Assembly: GCF_017526105.1 (NCBI RefSeq)
Contig: NZ_CP071839.1
Span: 6,796,001 to 6,860,000, forward strand
Source of the DNA: Streptomyces cyanogenus
GTDB taxonomy: Bacteria; Actinomycetota; Actinomycetes; Streptomycetales; Streptomycetaceae
Length of the DNA stretch: 64,000 nucleotides
Direction: 5' to 3'
A program made the translations under genes and the position numbers. Below are positions 49,269-58,135 of the stretch, piece after piece; positions within the stretch are counted from its first letter, which is position 1, and each line of letters opens with the position of its first letter. A model generated the notes under the pieces. That model had not been told where the DNA came from. It ran no database searches and worked only from the letters and a program-made list of their open reading frames with translations.

Positions 49269-50282
49269 TCAGGCCACCCGGGTCAGATCCGCGTGCCGCA
49301 CCTGGTGCCGTAGGGTCAGGCCCGCGGTCAGCCGCTCCAGTTCCTCCACGACGATCGCGCCGAGCCGTGCCAGTTCGTTGCCGAGCGAGCCCGCGATGTG
49401 CGGGGTGAGGAAGACGTTGGGCAGCCGGTACAGCGGGGAATCGGCGGGCGGCGGTTCGGGCTCGGTGACATCGAGGACCGCGCGCAGGCGTCCCGAGACC
49501 AGCTCCCGCGTCAGCGCCTCGTGGTCGACCAGCGCACCGCGCGCGGTATTGATCAGCACGCCCCCGTCCCGGACCAGGGCGAGCCGGGCCCGGTCGAGCA
49601 TGTGGCGGGTCTCGGGGATGTCGGGGGCGTGCAGACTGACGATGTCGCTGCGCCGCAGCAGCTCCTCCAGCGGCACCAGTTCCGCCCCCAGCGCGTCTGC
49701 CTCGGCGGGGCTCACGTAGGGGTCGTGCAGCAGGACCGTGAAGTCGAACGGCCGCAGCAGCTCCATGAGCCGGCGGCCCACGCGGGAGGCGCCGACGACC
49801 CCGACGCGGCGGCCGAGGTTGCCGGTGGCCGCGGTTTCGGCGGGGGTCGGACGGGTGCGGGTGCGGCGGTAGCGCTCGCGGTGCTCGAAGGCGTCCTTGC
49901 CGACGAGCAGGATCATCGCCAGCGTGTACTCCGCCACGGGCAGGGCGTTGGCGGTGACCGCGCTGGAGACGGCGACGCCGTTGGCCCACAGCTCCTCGCC
50001 GACCAGGGAGCGGACCGAGCCGGCGGCGTGCAGGACGGCACGCAGCTTCGGGGTCGCGGCCAGGACACCGTCGTCCAGGTGCGGGCAGCCCCAGCCGGTG
50101 ATCAGCACCTCGGCCGGCGCCAGGGCACCGGCCGCCGCCGGATCGGTGAAGTCCCGGACGACGAACGCCGGGTCGATGTCCGCCGTCCGCCTCAGCCGGT
50201 CCATGAGCGGCGGTGGGAAGAGCAGCGGGAGGTGTACCGGGTCCATCGCGAACACGGCCCGCGGCGGCTGGGCGCTGGGCAT
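49269..50282 (-). CDS. D-isomer-specific 2-hydroxyacid dehydrogenase family protein
   Basis: A 337-residue NAD-dependent dehydrogenase. The dinucleotide loop is GVVGASRVGRRLMELL, with serine where most have the third-glycine pattern GxGxxG. The catalytic residues are the arginine in LINTARGALVD, the glutamate in LDVTEPEPPP and the histidine in TPHIAGSLGNE. Related enzymes act on glycerate, phosphoglycerate or other 2-hydroxy acids; the substrate is unknown. A LacI-type inverted repeat lies upstream. Confidence 0.88.
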   Translation of the reverse strand: MPSAQPPRAVFAMDPVHLPLLFPPPLMDRLRRTADIDPAFVVRDFTDPAAAGALAPAEVLITGWGCPHLDDGVLAATPKLRAVLHAAGSVRSLVGEELWANGVAVSSAVTANALPVAEYTLAMILLVGKDAFEHRERYRRTRTRPTPAETAATGNLGRRVGVVGASRVGRRLMELLRPFDFTVLLHDPYVSPAEADALGAELVPLEELLRRSDIVSLHAPDIPETRHMLDRARLALVRDGGVLINTARGALVDHEALTRELVSGRLRAVLDVTEPEPPPADSPLYRLPNVFLTPHIAGSLGNELARLGAIVVEELERLTAGLTLRHQVRHADLTRVA

Positions 50283-50311
50283 GGCTCTCCTGGCGGACGG
50301 GGGCGTGGAGA

Positions 50312-50326
50312 CGCTTGCGGAAAGCG
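50312..50326. promoter_or_regulatory. LacI-type operator candidate upstream of the dehydrogenase
   Basis: Inverted repeat CGCTT-GCGGA-AAGCG, 30 bases upstream of the ATG at 50282. Confidence 0.5.
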
Positions 50327-51239
50327 CCTTCTACCGTAGATCCGCCGGGATCGACGGGTCAATCGACAGGGCCGGGTGTCGGATGGCGGTGAGCCGGTGA
50401 CCGGCTTGCTCTGCGGTCGAGCGGTGGGCCGCGCCCGGCTCGGTGCACGGAAAACGGTTACCGGATTTGGCGCGCCGCACCGTCGTTCCAGGGCATCCCT
50501 GGAGGGGGCGCGGTCCCGGCTCTTGGCGCGCTGGGCGGCGGCATGGCGGCCGGTTGCCGAACTCGTCCGCAGTGCGTCACTCGTCACCGACCTTGCGCGC
50601 GTCTCGTCATCTCACCGAAGGGAGTGGGTAGTTCGTGCCCCCGGTGGCCGGTGGCCGGTGGCCGGTGGCCGGTGGCCGGTGGCCGGTGGCCGGTGGCCGG
50701 TGGCCGGTGGCCGGTGGCCGGTGGCCCGTGCTGTCGCTTTCGTCGCCTCGCCCGTCGACGTGCGGCGTCGCGGCAGAACCGGCATCCCGGCCGGCGGTTC
50801 GCCGACTCCGCCGAACCCATCCGCGCCTGCGCCGGGTTCGGCCTGGTCAGGTACCGGCAGGTGACGGCCGACGCCCCTACCCGCTGCCGGTTCGGCCCGG
50901 TCAGGTCGCAGCAGACGACGGCCGACGCCCCGTACCCCCACACCAACCAGTCCCTCACCGGCCACAACGACGCCTGCATCGCCCCCGTCGGGCCGACTGG
51001 AACCTGTGCGACCCGGCCTCGGTCACGCCATCGGCGTCGGAACCGCACCCAGCAGTCCCCAACCGGTCATCTCCTCCGCCTCTCGCGGCCGGGACCCGCC
51101 CGGCGTGGGCGACCGTTCGGCTCCGGCACCCTCCTGTACGCCGAACAGCCCAGCCCCGGGCTCGTGCACCGGAATACAACCGGACAATGTGATGCTCTGA
51201 TGTGAACGGTGCACGAGCGCGGCGAAGGGCTGGCGGGCG
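50327..51239. other. Intergenic region with tandem repeats, no supported gene
   Basis: About 900 bases. All frames that are open across it are open only because the 7-base tract is stop-free. It contains the GGTGGCC tract (50641-50726) and two imperfect copies of a 54-base unit at 50835-50888 and 50889-50942 (each starting GGTTCGGCC). The last 60 bases hold the esterase promoter (AT-richer, around 51170-51205). Confidence 0.6.
50641..50726. repeat. Heptanucleotide tandem repeat, CCGGTGG x 12.3
   Basis: 86 bases of perfect repeats of CCGGTGG (equivalently GGTGGCC). It lies about 510 bases upstream of the carboxylesterase gene. Confidence 0.95.
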
Positions 51240-52808
51240 ATGACGGCAGACCAGACGGGACCCGTGGTCATCACACCCCACGGAGCCGTACGCGGCCGGT
51301 ACGAGCACGGCATCGCGGTGTTCCGCGGCATCCCGTACGCCGCCCCGCCCTTCGGCCCCCGGCGGTTCCGCCCGCCGCAACCGCCCGAGCCCTGGGACGG
51401 CGTGCGCGACGCCGGCGCCTTCGGTCCCACCGCGCCCAAACCCCCGTACTCCGAGGCGTTCGCCCGGTATCTCTCCGACCCGGTCATCCCCGGCGACGAC
51501 TGCCTCAACCTCAACGTATGGACCCCCGAACCGGGACCCGGCGCCCGGCTCCCGGTCCTCGTCTGGCTGCACGGTGGTGCCCTGACCAGGGGCTCCTCCG
51601 CCGTGCCGGTGTACGACGGCCGCACCTTCGCCCGCGACGGCGTCGTCTGCGTCTCGGTCAACTACCGACTGGGCGTCGAGGGCTACGGACTGTTCCCGGA
51701 CGCACCTCCCAACCCCGGCCTGCGCGACCAGCTCGCCGCCCTGCGCTGGGTGCACGAAACGATCGGCGCCTTCGGTGGCGACCCCGACCAGGTCACCCTG
51801 TGCGGCCAGTCGGCCGGCGCCATCAGCACCGGCGCCCTGCTCGCCGCCCCCGCGACCCGCGGGCTGATCCGGCGGGCGGTCCTGCAGAGCGGACCCCCGG
51901 AAGCCTCCGACCGGGACAAGGTACGGCGCATGGTGCGCCGCATGGCCTCCCGGCTGAAGATCCCCGCCACCGCCGAGGCCTTCGCCGCCGTCGACCGCGA
52001 CCTGCTGCTGCGCACCCAGGCCGAGGTCGGCCGGCTCAGCAGCCCGGTCCTGGGCGGACCCGCGTTCGGCGTCGTCGTGGACGGCGATCTCGTACCCCGC
52101 GACCCCCTCCTAGCCCTGCTCGACGGCGACGCCGCCCAGGGCGTCCAACTGCTCATGGGCTGGACCCGCGACGAGTACCGGCTCTGGTTCGTGCCCGGCG
52201 GACTGCTGGAACACATCGACCGGCTCGGCCCCGTCGCCCTCGCCGCGGCCATGGCTCGCTGCCACGCCGGCCACGAGGTGCCCCGGGCCTACCGCGCCCT
52301 CCACCCCGATGCCGGCGTCGCCGAGATCGTCGGCCAGATGGTCACCGACCACCTGCTGCGCGCCCCGCTGCACCGCCTCGCCGACGCCCGGCCCGGTACC
52401 TCCTACCTCTACGAGTTCGCCTGGCCGTCCCGCCTCCCCGGCCTGGGCGCCTGCCACGCGCTGGAACTCGGATTCGTCTTCGACACCGGCGAGGTGCCCG
52501 AGTCGAGGAAGCTGGCCGGTGAGGGTGCCCCGCAGGAGCTGTGCGACGCGATGCACTCGGCCTGGGTGCGGTTCGCCACGACCGGGGATCCCGGGTGGCA
52601 GGCCTGGGACGCGTCCCATCCCGTGCGGATCTTCGGCGACGGTGGACCGTACACGGCACACGGTCCGCGGGATGCGGAAATCGCCGTATGGTCGACCGCC
52701 CGGACCGTCACGGAGCCCGGCCCCGCTTCGAGGATCCGGGCCCCCGGGGCCGAGTGGGCGGGGGCGGTCCGGCGCCTGCGACGGTCGGCGGGAGCCCGAC
52801 GGCGGTGA
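51240..52808 (+). CDS. Type-B carboxylesterase/lipase family protein
   Basis: A 522-residue alpha/beta hydrolase. The oxyanion hole is WLHGGALTRGSS, the nucleophile elbow is LCGQSAGAISTGALLAA (GQSAG), the acid and histidine lie downstream, with GACHALELGFVFDTG giving the histidine. The family signature DCLNLNVWTP is present. There is no signal peptide, so it is cytoplasmic. ATG 51240 is preceded by GAAGGGC. Heptanucleotide repeat tracts lie on both sides. Confidence 0.92.
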   Translation: MTADQTGPVVITPHGAVRGRYEHGIAVFRGIPYAAPPFGPRRFRPPQPPEPWDGVRDAGAFGPTAPKPPYSEAFARYLSDPVIPGDDCLNLNVWTPEPGPGARLPVLVWLHGGALTRGSSAVPVYDGRTFARDGVVCVSVNYRLGVEGYGLFPDAPPNPGLRDQLAALRWVHETIGAFGGDPDQVTLCGQSAGAISTGALLAAPATRGLIRRAVLQSGPPEASDRDKVRRMVRRMASRLKIPATAEAFAAVDRDLLLRTQAEVGRLSSPVLGGPAFGVVVDGDLVPRDPLLALLDGDAAQGVQLLMGWTRDEYRLWFVPGGLLEHIDRLGPVALAAAMARCHAGHEVPRAYRALHPDAGVAEIVGQMVTDHLLRAPLHRLADARPGTSYLYEFAWPSRLPGLGACHALELGFVFDTGEVPESRKLAGEGAPQELCDAMHSAWVRFATTGDPGWQAWDASHPVRIFGDGGPYTAHGPRDAEIAVWSTARTVTEPGPASRIRAPGAEWAGAVRRLRRSAGARRR

Positions 52809-52823
52809 CGGGCCTACCGTCGC

Positions 52824-52936
<113 letters not shown>

Positions 52937-53128
52937 CGGCCGGTAACTGCTGACCGCTGACTGCTAGCCACTGACCGATGATCGAAAGCTGCCGGCTGCC
53001 GGCTGTCCGGTTCCTGCCCTGACCGCGGAGAGTCCCGGTGACCCGATGCGACAGGTCCCGACCCCGTCTCCGCCGCCTCCCACGAGACGGCACCGCCCCG
53101 GACGTGGAAGCGACCGGCTCGGCTCGTC

Positions 53129-54052
53129 CTATGCCGCGAGCGCTCGGACGATCCCCGCGATCGCCGTCGGCCCCACCCGGCAGCACCCGCCGACCAACCG
53201 GGCCCCCGCGTCCCGCCACGCCTTGACCTGCTCGGCACTGAACGTGGTGCGGCCGGCCCAGGCGCGGGCCTCCGCGTCCCACGCCTCGCCGCTGTTGGGG
53301 TAGACCACGACCGGCTTGCCGGTCACCCGGGCCGCGATCGCGACGGCGTCCGCCACGTCGTCGGGGGCACAGCAGTTCACGCCGACCGCGATCACCTCGT
53401 CCACGTCGGCGGCCGGCGCGAAGGCCTCTTCCAGCGGCTGCCCCGCCCGCGTGTGCCGTCCGTCGACCGTGTAGGAAAGCCAGGCGGGCACCCCGAGTCC
53501 GCGTACCGCCCGCAAGAGGGCCGCCGCCTCGTCCGCGTCCGGCACCGTCTCCAGCGCCAGGACGTCCGGCGCGGCCTCGGCCAGCACCTCCAGGCGCGGC
53601 CGGTGGAACCGCTCCAGCTCCTCGACGCTCAGCCCGTACCGGCCCCGGTACTCGGAACCGTCCGCGAGCATCGCCCCATAAGGGCCGACCGAGGCCGCCA
53701 CCCACAACGGGCGGTCGATGCCCTCCTCGTGGGCCTGCCGGGCGGCCTGCCGGGCCAGCTCCACACTCAGCCCGAGCAGCCGGGCCGCCTCCGCACGGCT
53801 GATCCCGCGCTTCGCGAATCCCTCGAAGGTCGCCTGGTAGCCGGCGGTGATCGCGACGTCCGCGCCCGCCCTGAAGTAGGCGAGGTGCGCCTCGGTGACC
53901 GCCTCGGGCCGCTCGACGAGCAGCCGTGCCGACCACAGCTCGTCGCTCAGGTCGTGTCCGGCCGACTCCAGCTGGTTGGACATGCCGCCGTCGAGCACGA
54001 CCGTTCCGGCGGCGAGGGCTGAGGCGAGACTGGGGGAGGTGTCGCTGGTCAT
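53129..54052 (-). CDS. mmuM: Homocysteine S-methyltransferase
   Basis: A 307-residue zinc-dependent methyltransferase that moves a methyl group from S-methylmethionine (or SAM) to homocysteine. Zinc ligands are the cysteine in VGVNCCAPDDV and the pair in LVGGCCRVGP. The start VVLDGGMSNQLE is the family motif. It probably has a leaderless mRNA: TAGCGT (54059-54064) is 6 bases before the ATG. Confidence 0.93.
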   Translation of the reverse strand: MTSDTSPSLASALAAGTVVLDGGMSNQLESAGHDLSDELWSARLLVERPEAVTEAHLAYFRAGADVAITAGYQATFEGFAKRGISRAEAARLLGLSVELARQAARQAHEEGIDRPLWVAASVGPYGAMLADGSEYRGRYGLSVEELERFHRPRLEVLAEAAPDVLALETVPDADEAAALLRAVRGLGVPAWLSYTVDGRHTRAGQPLEEAFAPAADVDEVIAVGVNCCAPDDVADAVAIAARVTGKPVVVYPNSGEAWDAEARAWAGRTTFSAEQVKAWRDAGARLVGGCCRVGPTAIAGIVRALAA

Positions 54053-54114
54053 GCCCCGACGCTAATCCAAGCGCGGGACACGCGAACCCGGGTGCTCGGC
54101 TTCATCCCGGAAGA

Positions 54115-54127
54115 GGAAGCGCTTTCC
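54115..54127. promoter_or_regulatory. LacI-type operator GGAAGCGCTTTCC
   Basis: Core AAGCGCTT is a perfect palindrome, between the divergent mmuM and DUF2264 genes. It fits the LacI/GalR operator form. Confidence 0.6.
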
Positions 54128-54244
54128 CCTCCTCCAGCCCCTGCATCTCGTGCCGGAGGGAACGGTACGGATGGGATGAATCCCCGGGGCGCCCCGACCG
54201 GAACCGGGGCGCCCCGGGTCCCGCGAGGAAGGACAGCCACCGTC

Positions 54245-55978
54245 GTGATCGAACTGCCCGCCGACGACCGCGCGTCGAGCCCCTACACGGGCTACACCCG
54301 CGCCCACTGGGAGGCCGCCGCCGACGCCCTGCTCGCCGCCGTCGTGCCGTACGCCACCCCCGACCGCGCCCTCTACCACCTGCCCGGCGACCACGTGAGC
54401 CACTCCGGCCGCCTCTCCGACGGGCTCGAAGGGTACGCCCGCACCCTGCTGCTGGCCGCGTTCCGCCACGACGAGACGGCCCTCGGCCGGTACGCCGAGG
54501 GCCTCGCGGCCGGTCCCGGCGGGGTCTGGCCGCGGATCACCGACCGCGGCCAGCCGCTGGTCGAGGCCGCCTCGATCGCGCTCGCCCTGCGGCTGACCCG
54601 GCCGCTGCTGTGGGACCGCCTGGACGACGCGGTGCGCCAGCGCACCGCCGCCTGGCTGGCGGACGCGCTCACCGCCGACCCCTGGCCGTGCAACTGGGAA
54701 CTGTTCCCGGTCACCGTGGGCGGCTTCCTCGCGGAGATCGGCCACCAGGAGGAGACGGCGCGCAAGGCGATCGACCGCGGGCTGGAGCGGGTCGAGGCCT
54801 GGTACGTCGGCGACGGCTGGTACACGGACGGCGACGGCCGGAAGTTCGACTACTACAACGGCTGGGCCATGCACCTCTACACGGTCCTCCACGCATGGCT
54901 GGCGGGCGACGGTGAACTGCTGTCCGTCCACGGTCGACGGTTGTCCCGCCACCTCGCCGACCACGCCCGCCTCTTCGGCGCCGACGGCGCCCCCCTGCGC
55001 CAAGGCCGTTCCCTCACCTACCGCTTCGCCACGACGGCCCCGCTCTGGCTCGGCGCCGTCACCGGACACACCCCCCTGCCCCCGGGCGAGACCCGCCGCC
55101 TGGCCTCCGGCGCGCTGCGGTACTTCCTCGACGGCGGCGCGGTCGACGAGCGGGGCCTGCTGCCGCTCGGCTGGCTCGGCCCCGACGCGTCCCTGGTGCA
55201 GACGTACTCCGGCCCCGCCTCCCCGTACTGGGCGAGCAAGGGCTTCCTCGGTCTGCTGCTGCCGCCCGGGCACGAGGTGTGGACGGCGCGGGAGGCGCCC
55301 GCCCCGGCCGACCGCGCGGACGAGGCGCACCCCCTGCCCGCCCCCAACTGGCTGATCCAGACGACCCGTTCCGACGGCCTGGTCCGGCTGCACAACCACG
55401 GCAGCGAGGACGTCCGCTACGACCCCCACTACACCCGGCTCGCCTACTCGACCGCCACCGCGCCCGTGCCGTCGTACGACAACAGCGTGATCGTCGGCGG
55501 TGACGCCAGCCGTACGCAGATCGAGCCGCTCGGCACGGGCGAGGGGTGGGTCGCCTCCCGGCACACCGTGCGCGCCGGGGTCACCGTCACCAGCCTGGTG
55601 GTGGTCCGGGGCGCGGTGGAGGTGCGGGCCCATCTGGTGGCGGGCGCGGTGCCCGGGACCGAGGTGCGGGTGACGGGCTGGCCGGCCGGCGACGGCGTCC
55701 GGGCCGAACTCGTGCCCGTCGCCGGCCTGTCGGCGGAGCTGACCGGGGTGACGGGGGACGGTGCGGGCACCCTCTTCGTGGTGCTCGCCCGGCTCACCGG
55801 GGAGCCGGACCCGCGGCCCCTGGGCGAGCTGGTGTCCGTGGCGGTGCGCGCGGACGACGGCGCGGAGCCGGGCCACGAGGTGCGGGTGAGCCGGCCCGGG
55901 GGCACGACCGCCGCCTTCCGGTTCACCGCGCCGGACGGGCGCTCCGCGGGAGCCGCGTGGTCGGTCGCACCCCGGTGA
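54245..55978 (+). CDS. DUF2264 domain protein (putative carbohydrate-active)
   Basis: A 577-residue protein of the DUF2264 type. The N-terminal (alpha/alpha)-toroid-like part has RLSDGLEGYARTLLLAAFRH, CNWELFPVTVGGFL and GWYTDGDGRKFDYYNGWAMH, with conserved aromatic and acidic residues as in polysaccharide hydrolases and lyases; the C-terminal 180 residues are beta-rich. There is no signal peptide. GTG 54245 is preceded by GAGGAAGGA at some distance; longer starts at 54176 or 54092 are possible, but the latter would put the operator inside the gene. Regulation by a LacI-type factor is suggested. Confidence 0.82.
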   Translation: MIELPADDRASSPYTGYTRAHWEAAADALLAAVVPYATPDRALYHLPGDHVSHSGRLSDGLEGYARTLLLAAFRHDETALGRYAEGLAAGPGGVWPRITDRGQPLVEAASIALALRLTRPLLWDRLDDAVRQRTAAWLADALTADPWPCNWELFPVTVGGFLAEIGHQEETARKAIDRGLERVEAWYVGDGWYTDGDGRKFDYYNGWAMHLYTVLHAWLAGDGELLSVHGRRLSRHLADHARLFGADGAPLRQGRSLTYRFATTAPLWLGAVTGHTPLPPGETRRLASGALRYFLDGGAVDERGLLPLGWLGPDASLVQTYSGPASPYWASKGFLGLLLPPGHEVWTAREAPAPADRADEAHPLPAPNWLIQTTRSDGLVRLHNHGSEDVRYDPHYTRLAYSTATAPVPSYDNSVIVGGDASRTQIEPLGTGEGWVASRHTVRAGVTVTSLVVVRGAVEVRAHLVAGAVPGTEVRVTGWPAGDGVRAELVPVAGLSAELTGVTGDGAGTLFVVLARLTGEPDPRPLGELVSVAVRADDGAEPGHEVRVSRPGGTTAAFRFTAPDGRSAGAAWSVAPR

Positions 55979-55987
55979 GAGGGGAGC

Positions 55988-56032
55988 GACGTTTCGGCGG
56001 GTGCCGAAACGTCCCCGGCCTAGCGTGACCGT
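55988..56032 (+). promoter_or_regulatory. Leaderless promoter with 11-bp inverted repeat over the -35
   Basis: Arms GACGTTTCGGC (55988-55998) and GCCGAAACGTC (56003-56013) with spacer GGGT, followed by -10 TAGCGT (56021-56026) and ATG 6 bases later. It may be the operator of the lyase or the terminator of the preceding gene, or both. Confidence 0.6.
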
Positions 56033-56845
56033 ATGACCGCAGAGCCTGCCCCCGCCTCCTCCTTCGCCGGCCTCCACCACCGTCCGGGCGAGCCGCTGCT
56101 GCTGCCCAACGCCTGGGACCGCGCCTCGGCCGCCGCCCTCGCCGCCCGGGGCTTCCGGGCGATCGCCACGACGAGCCTGGCGGTCGCGGCGGCCGTAGGC
56201 CTGCCCGACGGGGAGGCGGCGACCCGCGAGCACACCGTCCGACTCGCCCTCACCCTCGGCTCCGAGCCCCACCTCCTCACCGTCGACGCCGAGGACGGCT
56301 TCAGCGACGACCCGGACGACGTCGCCGAGCTGGCCGGGGAGTTGTGGGCCGCCGGCGCCGTCGGCATCAACCTGGAGGACGGTCGGGGCGCGGCCGGCCG
56401 GCACGCGGCGAAGATCGCCGCGGTGAAGGCGGCCGTTCCGGGGCTGTTCGTCAACGCCCGTACGGACACGTACTGGTCGGGCGACGGCGACGCGAAGGAG
56501 ACCCTGCGCCGGCTCGACGCCTACCAGGAAGCGGGCGCCGACGGCGTGTTCGTACCGGGCCTGACCGACCCCGGGCGCATCGCCGCCCTCGTCCGGCACA
56601 CCGCCGTACCCCTCAACGTGCTGTACACGCCCACCGGCCCCACGGTCGACCACCTCGCCGGCCTCGGCGTACACCGGATCAGCGTCGGTTCGCTGCTGTA
56701 CCGGCGGGCGCTCGGCGCGGCCCTGGACGCCATGGCGGACATCGCGGCCGGACGCACCCCGGGCGGCACGACCCCGTCCTACGCCGACGTCCGCGCGCTG
56801 GAACGCAACGTCTCGGCGAGTGCGTCGGCGAATTCCACGGGATGA
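56033..56845 (+). CDS. Isocitrate lyase / PEP mutase superfamily protein (second paralogue)
   Basis: A 270-residue TIM-barrel protein. LLLPNAWDRASAAALAARGF, VDAEDGFSDDPDDVAEL (metal-binding aspartates) and GAVGINLEDGRG are family motifs. The CGH catalytic motif of lyases is replaced by GRGAAG, so the catalytic cysteine is absent and the reaction is unclear; oxaloacetase-like or carboxyphosphonoenolpyruvate-type chemistry is possible. Its 3' end overlaps the convergent hydrolase by 67 bases. Confidence 0.86.
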   Translation: MTAEPAPASSFAGLHHRPGEPLLLPNAWDRASAAALAARGFRAIATTSLAVAAAVGLPDGEAATREHTVRLALTLGSEPHLLTVDAEDGFSDDPDDVAELAGELWAAGAVGINLEDGRGAAGRHAAKIAAVKAAVPGLFVNARTDTYWSGDGDAKETLRRLDAYQEAGADGVFVPGLTDPGRIAALVRHTAVPLNVLYTPTGPTVDHLAGLGVHRISVGSLLYRRALGAALDAMADIAAGRTPGGTTPSYADVRALERNVSASASANSTG

Positions 56846-57495
56846 TCCAGTGTGCCGAGATGCCCGCCCGGGAACTCGGCGAAGGCGCACCCGAGCCGCC
56901 CGGCGAGGAACACGCCCGTACGGTGCAGGAGTTGACCGCGCGAGCCGGTGCCGACGGCGATCGTGAGCCGGCCCGGCGGCGGGGCCGGCGCGGGCAGGTA
57001 CGCGCTGAACGGGCGCAGCACCCGGGCCAGGAACACACCCGTCGGGGTCGCCGACTCGCCCTCGGCGGGCGGCCGTCCGGGCCCGTCCAGCTGCTCGATC
57101 AGCTCCGCCCGCCGCTCCGCCCCGTCCGGCAGGACCGTCACGCACGGTGGCTCGTGCGCGACCACGTGCGCCAGCCTGCCGGGGTACCGGGCCAGCAGGT
57201 CCATGGCCGCGATGGCACCCGAACTGGTGCCGCACACGTACGCCGGCTCGCCCGCCGGCAACACCTCTTCCAGCACCCGCCGCGCGCCCTCGCTCCAGTC
57301 CGCGACCCACTGCTCGGCGACCGGCCGGCCGAGCCGGCCGTGCGCCAGGCCCAGCGGGTCGTACGTCACCACGGTGAAGCGGGCGGCCAGCCGCTCGGTG
57401 AGCGGCCCGAGGCCCATCGGATGCCCGGCCCCGCCGGGCACCAGCAGCAGTACCGGACCGCGGCCCGTGACGTCGTGGTACGGCGTGTCAGTCAT
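56779..57495 (-). CDS. Alpha/beta hydrolase
   Basis: A 238-residue hydrolase. The oxyanion segment is LLLVPGGAGHPMGL, the nucleophile elbow is VCGTSSGAIAAMDL (GTSSG), and the histidine lies in FPGGHLGTLDHP. It overlaps the TetR gene upstream by 8 bases (same operon) and the convergent lyase at its 3' end by 67 bases. TetR probably regulates it. Confidence 0.87.
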   Translation of the reverse strand: MTDTPYHDVTGRGPVLLLVPGGAGHPMGLGPLTERLAARFTVVTYDPLGLAHGRLGRPVAEQWVADWSEGARRVLEEVLPAGEPAYVCGTSSGAIAAMDLLARYPGRLAHVVAHEPPCVTVLPDGAERRAELIEQLDGPGRPPAEGESATPTGVFLARVLRPFSAYLPAPAPPPGRLTIAVGTGSRGQLLHRTGVFLAGRLGCAFAEFPGGHLGTLDHPVEFADALAETLRSSARTSA

Positions 57496-58072
57496 CGCTC
57501 TCCGTCTCCCGGGGCCAGTGTTCGAGGGCAAGGTGCAGGGCGTCGACCGCCTTGTCCCAGGAGGCCGTCACGTCCCGGTCCGCGCCGAAGCCGCCCGCGC
57601 CCTCCAGGACGCAGTAGCCGTGGAAGGTGCTGCGCAGCAGGCGTACCGCGTCCGTCAGATCCGGTTCCTCCAGGCCGTACGCGCGCAGCATGCCGTAGGT
57701 GATCTGCGCGGTGCGGCGCAGCGCGGGGGAGTCGGCGATCAGGGCCTGGTCGATGCGGATCTGGGTGGCCGCGTACCGGCCCGGGTGCCGCAGGGCGTAG
57801 TCGCGGTAGGCGCCGGCGAACGCCGTCAGCGCCTCCTTGCCGGCCCGGCCGGCCACGGCTGCCGCGATCCGGTCGATCAGCTCGCCGCCCGCGTACAGCG
57901 CGAGCCGGGTGCGCAGGTCCTGGAGACTGCGGACGTGCGAGTACAGGCTCGCGTCCCTGACGCCGAAGCGGCGGGCCAGAGCGGAGATGCTGACCTGGTC
58001 GAACCCGACCTCGTCGGCCAGCTCCGCGGCGGCCGCCACCACTCGCTCCGCGCTGAGTCCCGCCCGGGCCAC
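57488..58072 (-). CDS. TetR/AcrR-family transcriptional regulator
   Basis: A 194-residue regulator. The N-terminal helix-turn-helix is VSISALARRFGVRDASLYSH. The C-terminal part (RYAATQIRIDQALI, then TFHGYCVLEGAGGFG) fits the WHG subfamily of TetR C-terminal domains. GTG 58072 has GGGAGG 6 bases upstream. It is first gene of an operon with the hydrolase, with a CTAGG-type palindrome in its promoter, so autoregulation is likely. Confidence 0.92.
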   Translation of the reverse strand: MARAGLSAERVVAAAAELADEVGFDQVSISALARRFGVRDASLYSHVRSLQDLRTRLALYAGGELIDRIAAAVAGRAGKEALTAFAGAYRDYALRHPGRYAATQIRIDQALIADSPALRRTAQITYGMLRAYGLEEPDLTDAVRLLRSTFHGYCVLEGAGGFGADRDVTASWDKAVDALHLALEHWPRETESDD

Positions 58073-58093
58073 GGGCCCACCTCCCTTGGATGT

Positions 58094-58120
58094 CTAGGGC
58101 GCATCCTAGAGCACCTAGGA
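58094..58120. promoter_or_regulatory. Operator of the TetR gene: overlapping CTAGG palindromes
   Basis: TCCTAG-AGCAC-CTAGGA (58104-58120) and CTAGG-GCGCAT-CCTAG (58094-58109) share an arm. On the minus strand TAGGAT forms the probable -10, so the repressor would block its own promoter. Confidence 0.65.
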
Positions 58121-58135
58121 AAGTGGGCGCGAGCA

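Noticed and set aside
50376..51205. Proteins with repeated GGRWPVA from the heptamer array
   Set aside because: A 7-base repeat without stop codons is open in all frames; the predicted proteins have no start signals or domains.
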